Positions 51,430 through 63,966 of a stretch of 64,000 nt of DNA are shown here, one piece after another. Position 1 is the stretch's first letter. Each line of letters starts with the position of its first letter. The DNA is from Lethocerus indicus. Taxonomy: Eukaryota > Arthropoda > Insecta > Hemiptera > Belostomatidae. The position numbers and the translations under genes were made by a program. The stretch is taken from assembly GCA_019843655.1 (NCBI GenBank), contig JACDQD010000005.1, positions 4,057,575 to 4,121,574 of the forward strand, given 5' to 3'. The notes beneath the pieces are model-generated. The model saw only the letters and a list, made by a program, of their open reading frames with translations, was not told where the DNA came from and did no database searches.

Positions 51430-53774
51430 GGGGGGAAAGCCACTACTCCATTATGCTCTATTTGTTACTTGTGCTACTTTAACATCAATGTTGCTGGCAA
51501 TAAAACAGAAAAAAAAGGATTTCTTGATTTATGGTGGTTTTATCCCGGGTTGTTAAGTACCTAAATATTATTGACCCCCGATTTCAAATATCAGCTCCAG
51601 GACGTTGAACTTTGCCCGTCAGTTAGACGTGGGCGATTTAAAATTCAATCTTTTCTGATTAAAAAAAAAAAATAAAACCGGGCCCAAATCCAGAGCTGAA
51701 TGACTAAATGTTTTGGCCCAGACTTTTGATATAATCGTAGTAAAGTGTACTTTCCTGGGTTAAGGGCCTCGAGCTAGGCCGCAGGTAACTGCCCCCTTAC
51801 ACGCTAGCCTACTTAGATTGATTCCGTATTTTCTTCTTTATAGTTCCAACAACCCCTCCACCATCCTCCCTCCCTGAACAACTGGGTCACTTTTATTCTA
51901 AGTTATTTAACATTTACGTCGATTGTTGTAGCTCAGTAAACACACGTACGTACATGTATTTATATAATTTCAGATATGACAAAAAATACGAAAAACAAAC
52001 GACAGAAAGACGAAAGATAAAATGCAGAAAAAATTCTGCCTGTTTGATAGCCAAACTAGTTTCTTGATTCCTAACTATAGAACACATTTTGACTGCTTGC
52101 CGACTGTAAAAACAATTTAAGACTTTCTGTTGCCATAAATTCCGCCGTTCCTTGTTAAAATCAAATGGAATATAATAATTAAAATAAATAATCGTAATAA
52201 TTAATAGCGTTAAGGTGAAATTTGCCCCATTAACAAGCAATTAGTTATCTTAATAAATTCCCAAACGGTAACAGTTCCGTGGTGAGTAGTGTAAAGAAAA
52301 AGTGCAATTAATTAGTTATTAGATCGGGGATAATAAAGGGGGACTTGAGAGTGGAGCGGTTTGGATTCGGTTAACGAAATCAGAACTTTTTGCACGAAAG
52401 AAAGGGGAATTTCACTGGAGGAATTCTAACGATATGACCTGAAATGTTCTTCTGTTACTCATCGGGCCTATACCCGGGTCGGTGAGGCCGTTACCCTTTC
52501 TTACCGGACCGGATTACTCAATGTCGAAGCCCAGAATCGTACGCGTCATCTCCGTACCGATACCGTTCCTTAACATGAGAAATAGGCTTCAGGATACTGT
52601 GCATCCAATTTTTCGTATAATAGTTAATATCAATCTTCTATATTCTACTATATTCATCATAAATGGAGGTTATGTAAATTTGAATCGTGAACTCGAAATT
52701 TATATGTGAAAATCAAAATCGTGAATATACATCTCAGCAAGATAGGGTATGGTAAGGTGGGGATAATTAACTCCAAAATTAATATACCTGCAATGTCACA
52801 GGATAAATCCGATCGTTAATGTTTCCAACTGGATATTATAGAAAATATCTACACATACACATAAACGAAAGAATAAATTCACCACTGCGCTCGCTTCACC
52901 TGCTCCAAAGGAAATGGGACACCTGCCCGAACGAAAGAATGAGGTATATCCAGTACAAGAAATCAAACAGGTGCTATTAAAAACAACAATAAACAGACTA
53001 ACATTTATACGAATTGAAACATATTCGAGGTTCAATTCCTATCGATTTTCTTAGAACACGAGGATTTTAGTCGTCGATCAATTTGAACTCCTTAGGTACC
53101 TGTTGCCTTAGGTATCTCCCTCTAAACTAATATGTGTGTGTATGTTATTACAATAAGCCTGAAGTGTACCTTCAGAAACATTTACAGGATTAGATTCTTA
53201 TATTCACATAAAAGCTGTGTTCCCGTTCTTCTCATATTACATTTAAATATGAGTAAAGGCACATTAGTACTAAATGAAATATTTTAGATAAATAAAGAAC
53301 TATATATTGTAACTGTAACCGAACCAGGAGTTTACTTACAGACGAGATAAGCTTTATTTGTAAGTAAAACCAACAGGATCAGTGGGTATTTTTTGATTCG
53401 ATCACAATGTAGTGGGCATAAAGAATGAGGAGAGTAAGTGTTGTCTTAAATGGTCGTAACTCGGAATGTTATATCTTTTACGAGCGGTCTCTGCCTTAGA
53501 GAGCAGCGGCCGCACCAGAAAAAAGAAACAAAACGGTTCAGCTACAAATGGCCGGCCGTATATTCTGTACCCGGGCTTATGTTAGCAGTATCTTATATTG
53601 CATTCAACCGCTCTTAACCGATGACACAGTTCTATTTGTGCATTTGTGTTACGTATCACAGCAATAATCATTATTATTTACTGTTATTATTGTTTATCAA
53701 ATATCTATACCGTCTATATTGAAACGAATAACTTAACAGCCCTAAGCTATTTATGCTATGAAAATGTAGTTTTT

Positions 53775-53836
53775 AATGCTTTATATACTGTTCAAAAAAA
53801 TATATAATAATAAATTATATTGGCATATAAAGCATT
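53775..53836. repeat. 12-bp inverted repeat in AT-rich DNA
   Basis: AATGCTTTATAT (53775-53786) and ATATAAAGCATT (53825-53836) are perfect reverse complements, 38 bases apart, followed by a duplicated GAAATATGAT. They could be termini of a tiny remnant element; no flanking duplication was found, and AT-richness raises the chance expectation. Confidence 0.6.
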
Positions 53837-54046
53837 GAAATATGATGAAATATGATTGGAAACATTAAAAATGAAAACTATGTTATGGTTATTAGCTACT
53901 TTTGAGTAGTATGTGCAATGAGCTAAGTACGTTAAACCAATAAAATGTGATTTTTCTTTAGCTGGTATTGAACTAGACCGGTTTCACCTCCTTGCAATCG
54001 ACATATGCATGACTATAACTATAAATAATAGTGAGGAAGTACTTAC

Positions 54047-54088
54047 GGGTGCCGGAAAAATCCTTGCCTATTGCCACCTCAGCTCCAC
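54047..54088 (-). other. Micro-exon candidate, 42 nt
   Basis: On the minus strand an acceptor with a T-rich tract (TATTTTTTTAATATGTGCGCAG, shown here as TATTTTTTTAAT then GTGCGCAG) precedes 42 GC-rich bases, which end at CACCC|GTAAGTACTT. In one frame the segment reads GAEVAIGKDFSGT with split codons at both ends, and 42 is a multiple of three, so inclusion or skipping would keep the frame. Its GC content contrasts with very AT-rich flanks. I cannot name the protein and see no neighbouring exon to join it to, so this rests on splice signals and composition only. Confidence 0.25.
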
Positions 54089-55171
54089 CTGCGCACATAT
54101 TAAAAAAATATATAAGTGGTTGTTTTCAACAATATTTTCGAGGAAAACCTTCATGCAGTCAGCGAATATTGGCACGGTTTAATGTTGCGTAATCAATTTT
54201 AATAGTTAAAACTCTTGTAGCAATGCAAGAGAACGCGATGCGGGCATTTAATATCGGGAAATAATTTTAAGCGGCGACAGAACAAATAATTGTTTTGAAG
54301 ATCACGGCCTCTAGATCTTCCTCTGGAGAAATGGGCAGCTGTTCTTGCCCAAAATCACTGATCCGCATGTTCATTCTTCCATTGAATTGAACAGAACACC
54401 ACCCTCTTTTCCAAACCGTTGATTCCACGTACGATCGGGCATTCATCGAACGAACAGACAGTGTTTGATTCTTGCATCAACTATTATAATAGATGTTATA
54501 TTATATAACAGATTTGTAAGACATTTTTTAATAATATAAACGTATGTTTTGAATTACAGACTAATACCACGAATTTTCATAACTAATCTTATAACATAAG
54601 TAATATTAAAGCCTTAATTTTTTCATGCTGTCTTCAAAACAAATCATAAATTCAATGAAGGATTATTTTTTATTCATTCAATTAATAACAGAATATTCCA
54701 TATTACCATCTTATAACGATGCATATTCCTTTAAAAAAATCGATTCAAAAGATATTAAAAAAACTATCTTTAAAATACCTTAGTAAAATTGGACACGAAA
54801 ATTGTCCAGTTAACAAGGTTTATTCTCATTAAGCAGCATAAAAAGGTTTAAGCTGCTTAAAATATTTTATGTACATCATTTCCCTGGCGATAATTCAGGC
54901 ATGAATAACAACGATGGGAGCACTATAGTAAAATTTTACTCTAATTTAAAATGGACTTTTATAAGCGGCTTATTGTTCCTTCAAGTCGGTTTTCTATTTA
55001 GTTTATTCGCGATATAAAAATGTCAGTACGGGCAGCTAACGACGAAAATGGCCTTTTGTTTGTTAATGAAACCACCTATCGGTTTGTACTGTACCACTAA
55101 CTCGAAGCCGAGGGTTTATTAAACTAATGGAACTAGTGGAGTAGGGAACGAACGACTACCCAGTTGCTCGT

Positions 55172-55186
55172 GAGGTCACCGACCTC
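55172..55186. repeat. GAGGTC palindrome 1
   Basis: GAGGTC ACC GACCTC, in the context CGTGAGGTCACCGACCTC followed by CCCTCTCAC. A close relative sits at 56229-56247. Confidence 0.7.
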
Positions 55187-56228
55187 CCCTCTCACACAGC
55201 CTAGGCTGGCTCGGATTTTTTATCTTCTAACACTAACTCAATTTAATTTTTCTGTAATTCAAACTATCGTTTGAAGAAAGCAAAACAATACACAGTATCA
55301 TTCCATAGAAATTTAAATAGGATCCGTATAAGAAATTCACCAAACCCCCTACACAATCATCAGTAGCAGTTACTGTGATCAGATTTTGTCCAATGAGAGG
55401 ATATTCAAATCGTAATAAGAAATACAGTCAAAATGTAGTACACGAAATTCTGATCACAATACGTTTATGTATCTAATGAATAGTTATGAGGTTTTGGGCT
55501 TTGAACGTGGAAGCTAATTGAAGGTATACCGTACTTCTATAAACCCAAAAAATAAGAGTCAAAACGTCCTGTTTCTATTGAAGAACAAATGTGAGATAAG
55601 CGCAGAGACAATGTCCTTTTTATCTCAGGACACGTGTTTAAACCTTCATGCGCCCCTCATATAGCTTTTTATTAGTTCTTCAACTGATAAAGAAGCCGTA
55701 TAAACGCAGGTGGGGAAGAGCGACCATCCGGGAACATAAAAGTTTGTCTAATAGTTGGAGAAAGCATAGCTAAAGCCGGATTGACTTTCTGAGCTTAATG
55801 TGCCCAACTTAATGCCCGCTGTGTCTTGTCGACCCTACTGAAAGATTCTTTTATTCGACTCTCCAAAATGAAATTAATCTCGCTTTTCCCGTCTGCTTTA
55901 TTTTCACCTTTATCCAACGCGCTTTTCCCGTACCGCCCCATTGTTGCATTCGGCACGGTAGAATGCATACGATTCTTCGATTTCTCCGACCCAAGTGATT
56001 TATATTCGCTTCGATGTCAATTCCGGAATGATTTCACGCGGAAGACAATATGAGGCGGTGGGCGGTTTTCACTTGCGAGTTTTATGTCTGCGTGTCAATT
56101 GAATGTCGGATCTGAACGTTCGGCTGAATTCCGCGCCCACGTTTCAATTTGCATCTCCCGTCGGGTCTATATTAATTTGGATATTCGCGAGGAAAACTGA
56201 AAAAGAGGTTGTCGAGCCCACGAACCCC

Positions 56229-56247
56229 GAGAGGTCGCCGACCTCTC
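56229..56247. repeat. GAGGTC palindrome 2
   Basis: GAGAGGTC GCC GACCTCTC, a perfect 8-bp stem with three-base loop, followed by AC. It shares GAGGTC(A/G)CCGACCTC and a following TCTCAC or CTCAC with the palindrome at 55172-55186, 1.06 kb away. Confidence 0.7.
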
Positions 56248-57814
56248 ACTTCGGACGCCGTCCACAAAAGGTATCCCAGGAAAGCCAATTCAAAACAATG
56301 AAAAAATTGATAATTAAAAATTACGCAACATAATTGAAGTCGCGAAGGCGGATTGTCCATAATTTATCCCTCGCACGAGCTCTTGGTTTCATAAGCTTAA
56401 TTTGGACTAGAGTGACGTATGATACATGAAATATTTTCTTGTTAGATCTGTATCTAACTAACGCAATGTTTCTACTAAACAGGGACGACAATGGTTAACA
56501 TGACTTATTCCAAGAGTGGAAGATTGACGCGTTGGAATATCGAATAAATGAATGACGGGTGTTACTCGGAAGCCGAATGTTTAATTTAAAATTAATGTAC
56601 ACATCAAGATTTTGATGCTCTTACACATGTTACGGAGGTCCAAATCGATATGTCTGTGATGGATATCATTACCTTTTATAATCATACATTGTTGATGATA
56701 TATAATTAAACCGGTATTGAGAAACTAGATGTTGTAGAGCGAATACAACAACTGAGAGTGTCCTAGTAAAATGTGGGTAGTGGGTTAGGGGGGTTGTGGT
56801 GTGTTGCGGGTTAGCGTGACCGGGCCCCCACCAGCTACCATCACAAGACACCTGGCTCCAAGTCGCCGCCAATAAGAAAACGCTTCCACCCAATCAATAC
56901 CCCTATATACTACACCCCTACACCAGCACCCCTCCGGGGCTTTTATAAAACCATTCCGACTTTTGTTTTCATTCAAAACTTTCATTTATCCGGCTGCGGG
57001 AGGAAGTGAAATGTTCTCACGATGGTGTCTACAGTGCACATAAACAGAGGATCAACACACGCAGAGCGGAACTAGAAACATGCCAATAAGAACAAAGGAA
57101 ATTTATGCGGGTTTTGAGATATAAAAAGGTAATTTTCAGGAATTTTTGTACGCACGACAGGTGCGTAAATAGTTATAATAAAATCTAAAGGCGAGATAGA
57201 AAGGGGTAACGTTTGGTGTAGTAATAACATAATGGATTGGTGAGAGGGATTTACAGAAATAAATGGTGTTACCATCCCGGAGTAGAAACTGACCATTATT
57301 CCATATAAGGACGGTTTCCATTAGAGTAAATTATTAAAAATAAATTAATGACCGAACTGTAACAAGATAATTCGAAAGTACTAATTTTAAATACACAAGG
57401 TAAAAGGAAGCGAGTAGATATACCAGAGTTCCTCTTATTCGCTCTATGATTGCACACTCTGAAATCTGAATTTAAGGATCTTATTGAATCGACTGAGACG
57501 AACTTCGATCTGTATAGAGAAGGCGATTATTTACTACTACCTCAGCCTTTTTCCTTCCCCCGCGTTCAATCGAGCCCACACAGGGTTCAATCTACCTCTG
57601 TACGGCACCCACGTTCGGCCGGTATCAAAATTTCCAGAAAGTTCTGTTCGCAGGACTAATAAAAAAAAGATTTCATCATACTTCGTGTACTGAATTCAAT
57701 ATAAACAAACTGTATAGTATTTTCCAAACATGTATTTTGCGATCAGGGTCATACAGTGCTCGCGTATCAACCTAATCGTAGTTAGAATTTTATTAAGGGT
57801 AATATTATTATATT

Positions 57815-57937
57815 ACCGTAGATTTTGTGTGTTGACGTCTCCTCTCGCTGGTTTGATCGTAGCAAAAGAGGAGACAGAAATACACGAAATCTACGGTATT
57901 CCAACCCCTCGCAAACCACAAAACAGGTATTCTAAAC
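57815..57937 (-). mobile_element. Hairpin element, copy M3
   Basis: Inverted relative to M2. Read on the minus strand: intact leader GTTTAGAATACCTGTTTTG, then TGGTTTGCGAGGGGTTGGA, then an arm beginning CCGTAGATTTCGTGT. The far arm ends CAAAATCTACGGT. The arm next to the leader has lost about 14 bases (the ACCAAACCAGCGAG segment on plus) and the loop is reduced to a few bases. Outer arm bases ACCGTAG/CTACGGT extend beyond the M2 end by four. No flanking duplication could be recognised. Confidence 0.85.
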
Positions 57938-60900
57938 TACTTTCATTTTGACTGTGAATTGGCTCTAACTATGAATTTAATTATGGTCTATTTAACGCTG
58001 AAATACATAGCGTTATTTCACACATGGTACCAATATCAATTTTTTTATATTTGAGTTATAGATGATTCGTTATTGAGACATTTTTCCGCGAAACAGATAA
58101 CATTTCGATGTCCCCACTGCCCGCGGACGACTGGGAAGCCGTTACGTTTTCTAACGCGAACAAGGTAATTATGTGGGACAGAGAAATGGGACGCCAATCG
58201 AAGAGCGCCGACAGTAGGTGGGAGCGGCCACACTCATTGAACCGCGTGACAAACGCCATTTATCAGACCAACCAAAAAGCCGGAAACATTTCCGAGATTG
58301 GTTTTCGGGCAAAGAGGCGAAAATTACACACATACATTTGTGGAACGAACGGAGTACTCTGATCGGTTCGAAAGTAACTTTCAGCCATTTGAATCTGGAA
58401 TATTCTGGGTTCTATTCAAATTTTAAAACAAATTAAATTTGGTCCGTATTTTCAATGTATATACAGGGGAAATATTTTAACAGGAAACCCCGAGGACTGA
58501 TTTTGTCAGGACCACAATGTAATTTTGGGTTAACCAATTTTTCCAATACAACATTTTCCAATGTAATAGATAATGATTGTGTATACGAAATATCGGGAAA
58601 TATCGTTGCAACAATAACAACACTGGCATTCACATCACTATGATATTCTACTTTGGTAACCAATTTTTCGGTGATTTTTGGGTAATCGAAACTAACAGAT
58701 CAAGTTATCCCTGTTTAATTTTCGCAGATTTCGCCCGTGGTTGTGCCGTTACCAAAATAATGATCTTCCAAAACAATAATTTAAATTGCAAAACTAATTA
58801 CATACCGACTTGCGTGCTTTTTCTGAAATGCGCGTGCGACAAACTTTCGGACTGTTCGACTCGAAGCGATTACAATGGAGTCGCTTTACATATTCCTGCG
58901 CGTTTCCCTGGGACCTGTCCCATGAAATATAAGAACGCCCGTCGGGTACCGGAAGTGTGGATGAGCGGAGGGAGTGCGAAGGGTGCCGACTCCTTTGGGG
59001 AAAATAATCTTACACGCATACAAAAGAATATTAACCTTCTAGAATTTCAAAAGCTTTTCGCTGTTCAACGATGCTGGGTTCTCGAATAAAATACTGATTG
59101 TAATTCTGTTATTTTAAAATAAGAAAATATATTCAAGCCTTTGAATTCCATGTTCAAGAACTGAATTTAGGCTCTTCTGTGGTAAGTGCTTTCGTTGTGA
59201 ATCCACAAAGAAGAAATAAAAATATGACTATAGACTGTTGCCTAATAATATATTTTTATGGAACACGTTCGCAGTAGGAATGATTCCGATTCCGTTTGAG
59301 AAAATGTCCACTCCCGTGTTAAGCATGTCGGGGAACTCAAAAAAACTGAAAGGCCGTGGCAGTGGGCCAGAGCCGGGCGGAAGTGCTAGCCGAGTTGCCG
59401 AGAGTGAAGCGGACAATTGCCGTTTTTTTTACGGGCCGCAGTTGACGGCGGAAGCTCGGTTCAGTCCCCGAGCCGAACTGACGAGCAAAAACCCAATGGA
59501 GGCAGCCTAAAAACTGTATTTCCGCTCTTCTGATATTCCAATCGACTTTTTCCGCCCGGCCCGCTTTCTCGGAAATTTAGTTGCACGTGCTGATTTTAAA
59601 ATATCTACAGAAAAAATTTATTCCACCACCATTTAAATATTTAACCAAGATCCTTTAATTATTATTACAAGACTATTGACAATAAAAATATGTTAGAAGT
59701 GTTTGAAATTTGCATATCATCTTGATTATAATACTATAATATGAATTAATTTAAGGGTGCGACTATTCCGGCAACATAATGACTCCACAGTCTAACTGTA
59801 AGAAATATGGGTCAATAAGTTTTTGAACCGGTAGTATTTATTAGCCATATGGGCCTGAACCGGATTGGTTCATAGAAGAGCATTGTATTTATTAGCTGAA
59901 CTTTTAAATTTCAAAAATCACATTTTGCAACCTATAGTAATTTGTCAATCCTAGTGCAACCTAGTGCGATTTCGGTGACTCGGTAAATTTATTTTATACT
60001 AATAATGTGTCCGACCGGAAAGCGAACAGGTACAACAAACAGGAAATCAAAAGAATATATTACTCCGTTTCCCGGAACCTAGCACTGTTCAATTATTGCT
60101 ACACGAAAAGTGTTGCGTAATACAATGAATAAAGGATAAAATATAATTAAAATATAAAGCACAAAATGGCTCTTTCGGCGGAGGCCTTATCGCAATTAAT
60201 TTTTCAGAACTAGTCCCCGCCGGCGGGATAGAAAAAGTGGGGCAAAATGATTAGAACAAGAAACCCGAAGACGAAATTGGACCGGACTGAAAGATTTAAG
60301 GAGTAGCGGTCCGCTGAAACGGTTAATGGGGTAGCCGGGGCATTAATATTGGGATCGTAATAAGGCGCGTTTTAATGATCGGATGATTTAACAGGAAGGA
60401 GAATCAGAAACGGAGAGGAAACAGGAAATAACAGAAAGGTGGTGCTTCTCCGCTATGAGAATTTATTCTCAATGTTGTATCAATAATGACGTCGGCGGAA
60501 ATATGATAAACTATATCGAAATATAAATAAACAGAGTAGCGGTCTTATATTTTTTGGACAGTTCATTCTCTTTTCTGGGCATTTGTGAAAAGCTTTATTC
60601 TCAATACTGCCTAGCGATAGTTTTTAGACGGAAGACAATGCTCTTATTGAATGTTGACACTGGTGCATTTACTGTGTCCTTTTCCAATGGAATTGGTTCA
60701 TTACGTTCCTCTCGCAGTAATTACACGATGAAGTATTGTCCGGGACAACAAAAAGCACAACGGCCGATGTTCTATTAGGACCGACGCAGAAGAAAATACC
60801 GAGGGGATGATGACAATATATTGCGCAACGAGGGCAACCAGTCGGCAAGGCACGTTACGAAAGACAGGCACTCGGTACTGCCAACTGAGAGCGGCCAAAC

Positions 60901-63733
60901 TTGGCCAATTCCCGACTTTCTTCACTCGTTAAAATGTTTTCAGCCTTACCGAACGAGAGTGTACCTTATCCGAGGAAAGAAGAAGTGACTATTAATGGGG
61001 CAATGGGCGGAGTCGGGTTCTGAAATGGAGAGCTTAATGATGTCTGAAATGCGACGGAAAATTACAAACTCCTTGGGAACGAAGTACAATCTAGTCGCTT
61101 GTGTTTTATTTTATCCGTGGAAAAGTGATGTCACTATTCGAGATCTTCGTAGATGGGAAATGTATCGCGGCAGGATCATAGATATGCCAGTTAAAGAACG
61201 TCCGTGTTCTCAAGAAGTACATTGGAACCAAACTGGTAATAGTATCTGACATTAATTCTGTCTCTTTAATTATATACATTTATATTTTTGTCTAGAATGA
61301 ATAATCAATAGATTTTTTTCATTTTCGATAAATTAGATCATAAAAGGACTTTGGTTAGGTGAATTCACGCAATTCAAGCGCAATAAAACACCAAATAGGA
61401 AATAAAAAAGGTAGGGAGAAAGTAGGGAAAGTTTTGTGACAATTCAGACCTAAGTGAAAGAAGTCGATACGTAAAAGAAAGGAGAAATATTTGCATAAAT
61501 GTCCTCAGCTTAAATAATGCCCCCGAAAAAAACCGAAACCCAACGACACAGAAGATAGTTTGAGTCCATTCCACCTCGGCACCTCCGGTGGCCGCTCCGC
61601 TGACTAACTGGGTCGATTGTTTCAATTCTTTATTCAGCTCACAGTACACAAAAAGGTCTCCGGCGGTTCGAACCGTTTTAGATTTACGAAAGAACCCGTG
61701 TTACTTTTTTCCAGGTTTAAATTACTACTAGCCGGCGGCATGAATTAATCATGTTTGAATTTATTTAGGGTGAACTGTTTAATACGGGTTCCTCCTTTCT
61801 TTTGCGCCGAGACCAGTCGGATGAGGAGGGGGTCACACACTAAGAATGAATAGACTCACGAGGTCCAGTTTCTATTTGATTGATAATGTTGGCAATGTAA
61901 TGTTTACATGGAGACGTCCATGATATGTCGAAAACCAGACATATAATAATAAATATAAAATGCTGACTTTATTTTTTGACGATATATCTTTCCATTGTAT
62001 GTAATACAGAATTTACATTACTTTTATTAAGCAATAGTTGTACTTAGTACTTAAAATCCACTGAACTCCAGGTCCAATGTAGGTAAGTGTCATTCTATGA
62101 TCATTCAATATTGTACATGTATATAGGACATAAATAAAATAATTCGAACACGATTTCGTTACCGAGTTTCCAACGCCGCCGTTCTACTTTTTCACCAACC
62201 GTACATAACCGCAATGGCTCACGGTGAATGGTACTCAATAACGCTCAATGCGTAATCAGAGGTAAAACCGTGGAAACAAGACTTATTTACTCGTGTAGTA
62301 TTTTACGTAAATAGAGTTTTCTTATACGGGGTTTTTAGCGGTCGCCAAAAGGGAGTGTGTTGCATTCCGGAGGCAGTACAATGGGTATTACGCGCGATTA
62401 ACTTTCTTACGGACATTTTCGGTACGAAAATGTACAGGTAAGAATCGGTAAAAAGCGCATTTTCTCTTGTGGTCAGTCTTGTTGGTAAATGAACGAAGAA
62501 AGCTTTCTTGATCGCGCTCTACTTCCTTGTTGCCCGGGACAGTAAATCGTTATTTAAATGAGTTCGACCGAAATCACACTTCCTTATTCGCAAATTTTCG
62601 CGTGACCGGCGGCCCGGGCAGTATCGAGCCGCCGCCGCCCCCTTCTCCTTAACTACCCTTCTTATCTCGAATTTTACATTTCCATTCCTGAATATAAAAC
62701 TGGGTTATTTCCTCCCCCCGAGACTGGTGTCTATGACCTTTGTCGGTACCAAGCGCTGCTTAGGTTTCGGGCCTCACTTCAAAACTTCGAACGCACTGTT
62801 ATGGCCAATTGTCCACCTGCGTTAAATCGAAATCCTTCGGCTCGCGAATAGGTTGTCATTTAAATTACAGTGAGTAAAAGGAAAACGTTGTTTTCTAATG
62901 CAGTTCAATACAGAACACACGGGAAATATATGATATCAAAATATTTACACTGAAATGTGAGAGTATGTTCAACATTATAAATAACGACCCGCGTAGCGGT
63001 GACTCTATAAATAGTAAGGATAAGAGACACAAGTTCAGGTGACATTAAACTGAAAATAAATTCCATCATGTAAATCCCTCGCCCTTCACAACCGAGCGTA
63101 ACAGTCCCAAGGTAACTGACTCCGATGCACATCTGTGTTAGCCTTATTACCATAAAACTAGGCCAACCGGTAACCGGCGTAACGTATTGCGATTCTATTC
63201 TCGTATTCTCATTTATGCCTAAATAATTTTTTTCCTTAGCGGGGAAAAACAATCCGGAGGTTAATAGCGAGTTCAATGTTCTGAAACACTTCTGGGCTAC
63301 AAAGAGAAACGACCCGGTACTGGCTGGATTATTGCATTCCGGTAACGTTTCATATCCATACTGATGTTAGGACGCCGAAAAAAAACAATGTAGGAAGCCA
63401 ATTATGTAAAACGTGCGCATTTTTTAAACGAGTGTTCATTGTATACCAATACAACGACGAACGTTAGTTACAAATTAGGACTTTAGGATCTAAGATTAGT
63501 TTCTCAATAAAAACAATAAAATGGGTAATACAGAACCAAACGACGGATGATATCAAGTAATATATAGACAATATGATGATAAAAACATGATAAAATATAC
63601 TGTTTTTAATAATTCAGACAAAAAAGTACATTTTGTATAATAAATTACATTGCATATCTTAGTTTCCTGGAACGATCTTTGGCCGGTTTTTCAATCTAAA
63701 TTTAATTGGCTCGTGTAAAGCAATGACTGACTA
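57938..63733. other. Non-coding region
   Basis: No gene recognised. The longest open frame of the window (170 codons, plus, 58577-59089) ends in LEFQKLFAVQRCWVLE and shows no known domain, signal peptide or repeat. A loose internal duplication at about 59826-59907 repeats GAACCGG and GTATTTATTAGC. A perfect palindrome CGGTTCGAACCG lies at about 61662-61673. An exon-like segment at 62339 is listed separately. A CpG-rich patch covers 59330-59510. Confidence 0.5.
62339..62437 (+). other. Exon candidate, 99 nt
   Basis: An acceptor-like TTTTCTTATACGGGG then TTTTTAG (ending 62338) and a consensus donor CAG|GTAAGA (62437/62438) bracket 99 bases, a multiple of three. Starting one base in, the frame is open throughout: GRQKGVCCIPEAVQWVLRA then INFLTDIFGTKMY, with a split final codon. 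A second frame is also open, so openness alone is weak evidence. The peptide is not recognised and no partner exon is seen. Confidence 0.2.
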
Positions 63734-63966
63734 GTTTAGAATACCTGATATGTGTTCTGCGAGGGTTTGGATGACCGTTGTTTCGATCTTCAGACTCCTC
63801 TCGCCGGTTTGATATTTTGCTAGTCCGATTTCGGCTATTCGCCACCTGCAGTAGCTGTGGCCGGAGTGATATACCACGATACTGATAAGACGGGTAGCAA
63901 ACGAAACCTCTCTAGCAAATGATCAAACCCGAGGGACGAATCAGAAGATCGAGAAAACCGAGGAAC
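63734..63966 (+). mobile_element. Hairpin element, copy M4 (expanded loop)
   Basis: Leader GTTTAGAATACCTGATATG, then TGTTCTGCGAGGGTTTGGA, is intact. The left arm TTTCGATCTTCAGACTCCTC, then TCGCCGGTTTGATATTTTGCTAG split over the next 23 bases, pairs imperfectly with a right arm from TAGCAAATGATCAAACC to GATCGAGAAAACC. The loop keeps GATTTCGGCTATTCGCCA, as in M2, but carries roughly 70 extra bases, including GGTAGCAAACG, which may duplicate the arm tip. Flanking words GACTGAC (63725-63731 and 63967-63973) could be a short target duplication. It lies at the window edge. Confidence 0.8.

Larger units (their letters stand above)
51430..57814. other. AT-rich non-coding region
   Basis: No gene recognised. 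Seen: a 10-bp inverted repeat TTTACTTACA/TGTAAGTAAA (53331-53340 and 53359-53368); a 12-bp inverted repeat at 53775-53836 (listed separately); a micro-exon candidate at 54047; palindromes CTATTATAATAG and TGTTATATTATATAACA near 54482-54510; a 9-bp inverted repeat TTAAGCAGC/GCTGCTTAA at 54829-54860; two related GAGGTC palindromes at 55172 and 56229; and G-rich sequence at 56773-56812. About 53640-54800 is extremely AT-rich. Confidence 0.5.

Noticed and set aside
53029..53039. B-box-like GGTTCAATTCC as a tRNA gene
   Set aside because: The T-stem does not pair and there is no A box upstream.
54482..54510. Perfect AT-only palindromes as regulatory sites
   Set aside because: Expected by chance in DNA this AT-rich.
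56773..56812. Telomere-like or G-quadruplex sequence (GGGTTAGGGG)
   Set aside because: Not an array, insect telomeres are TTAGG, and the G-runs do not give four well-spaced blocks.
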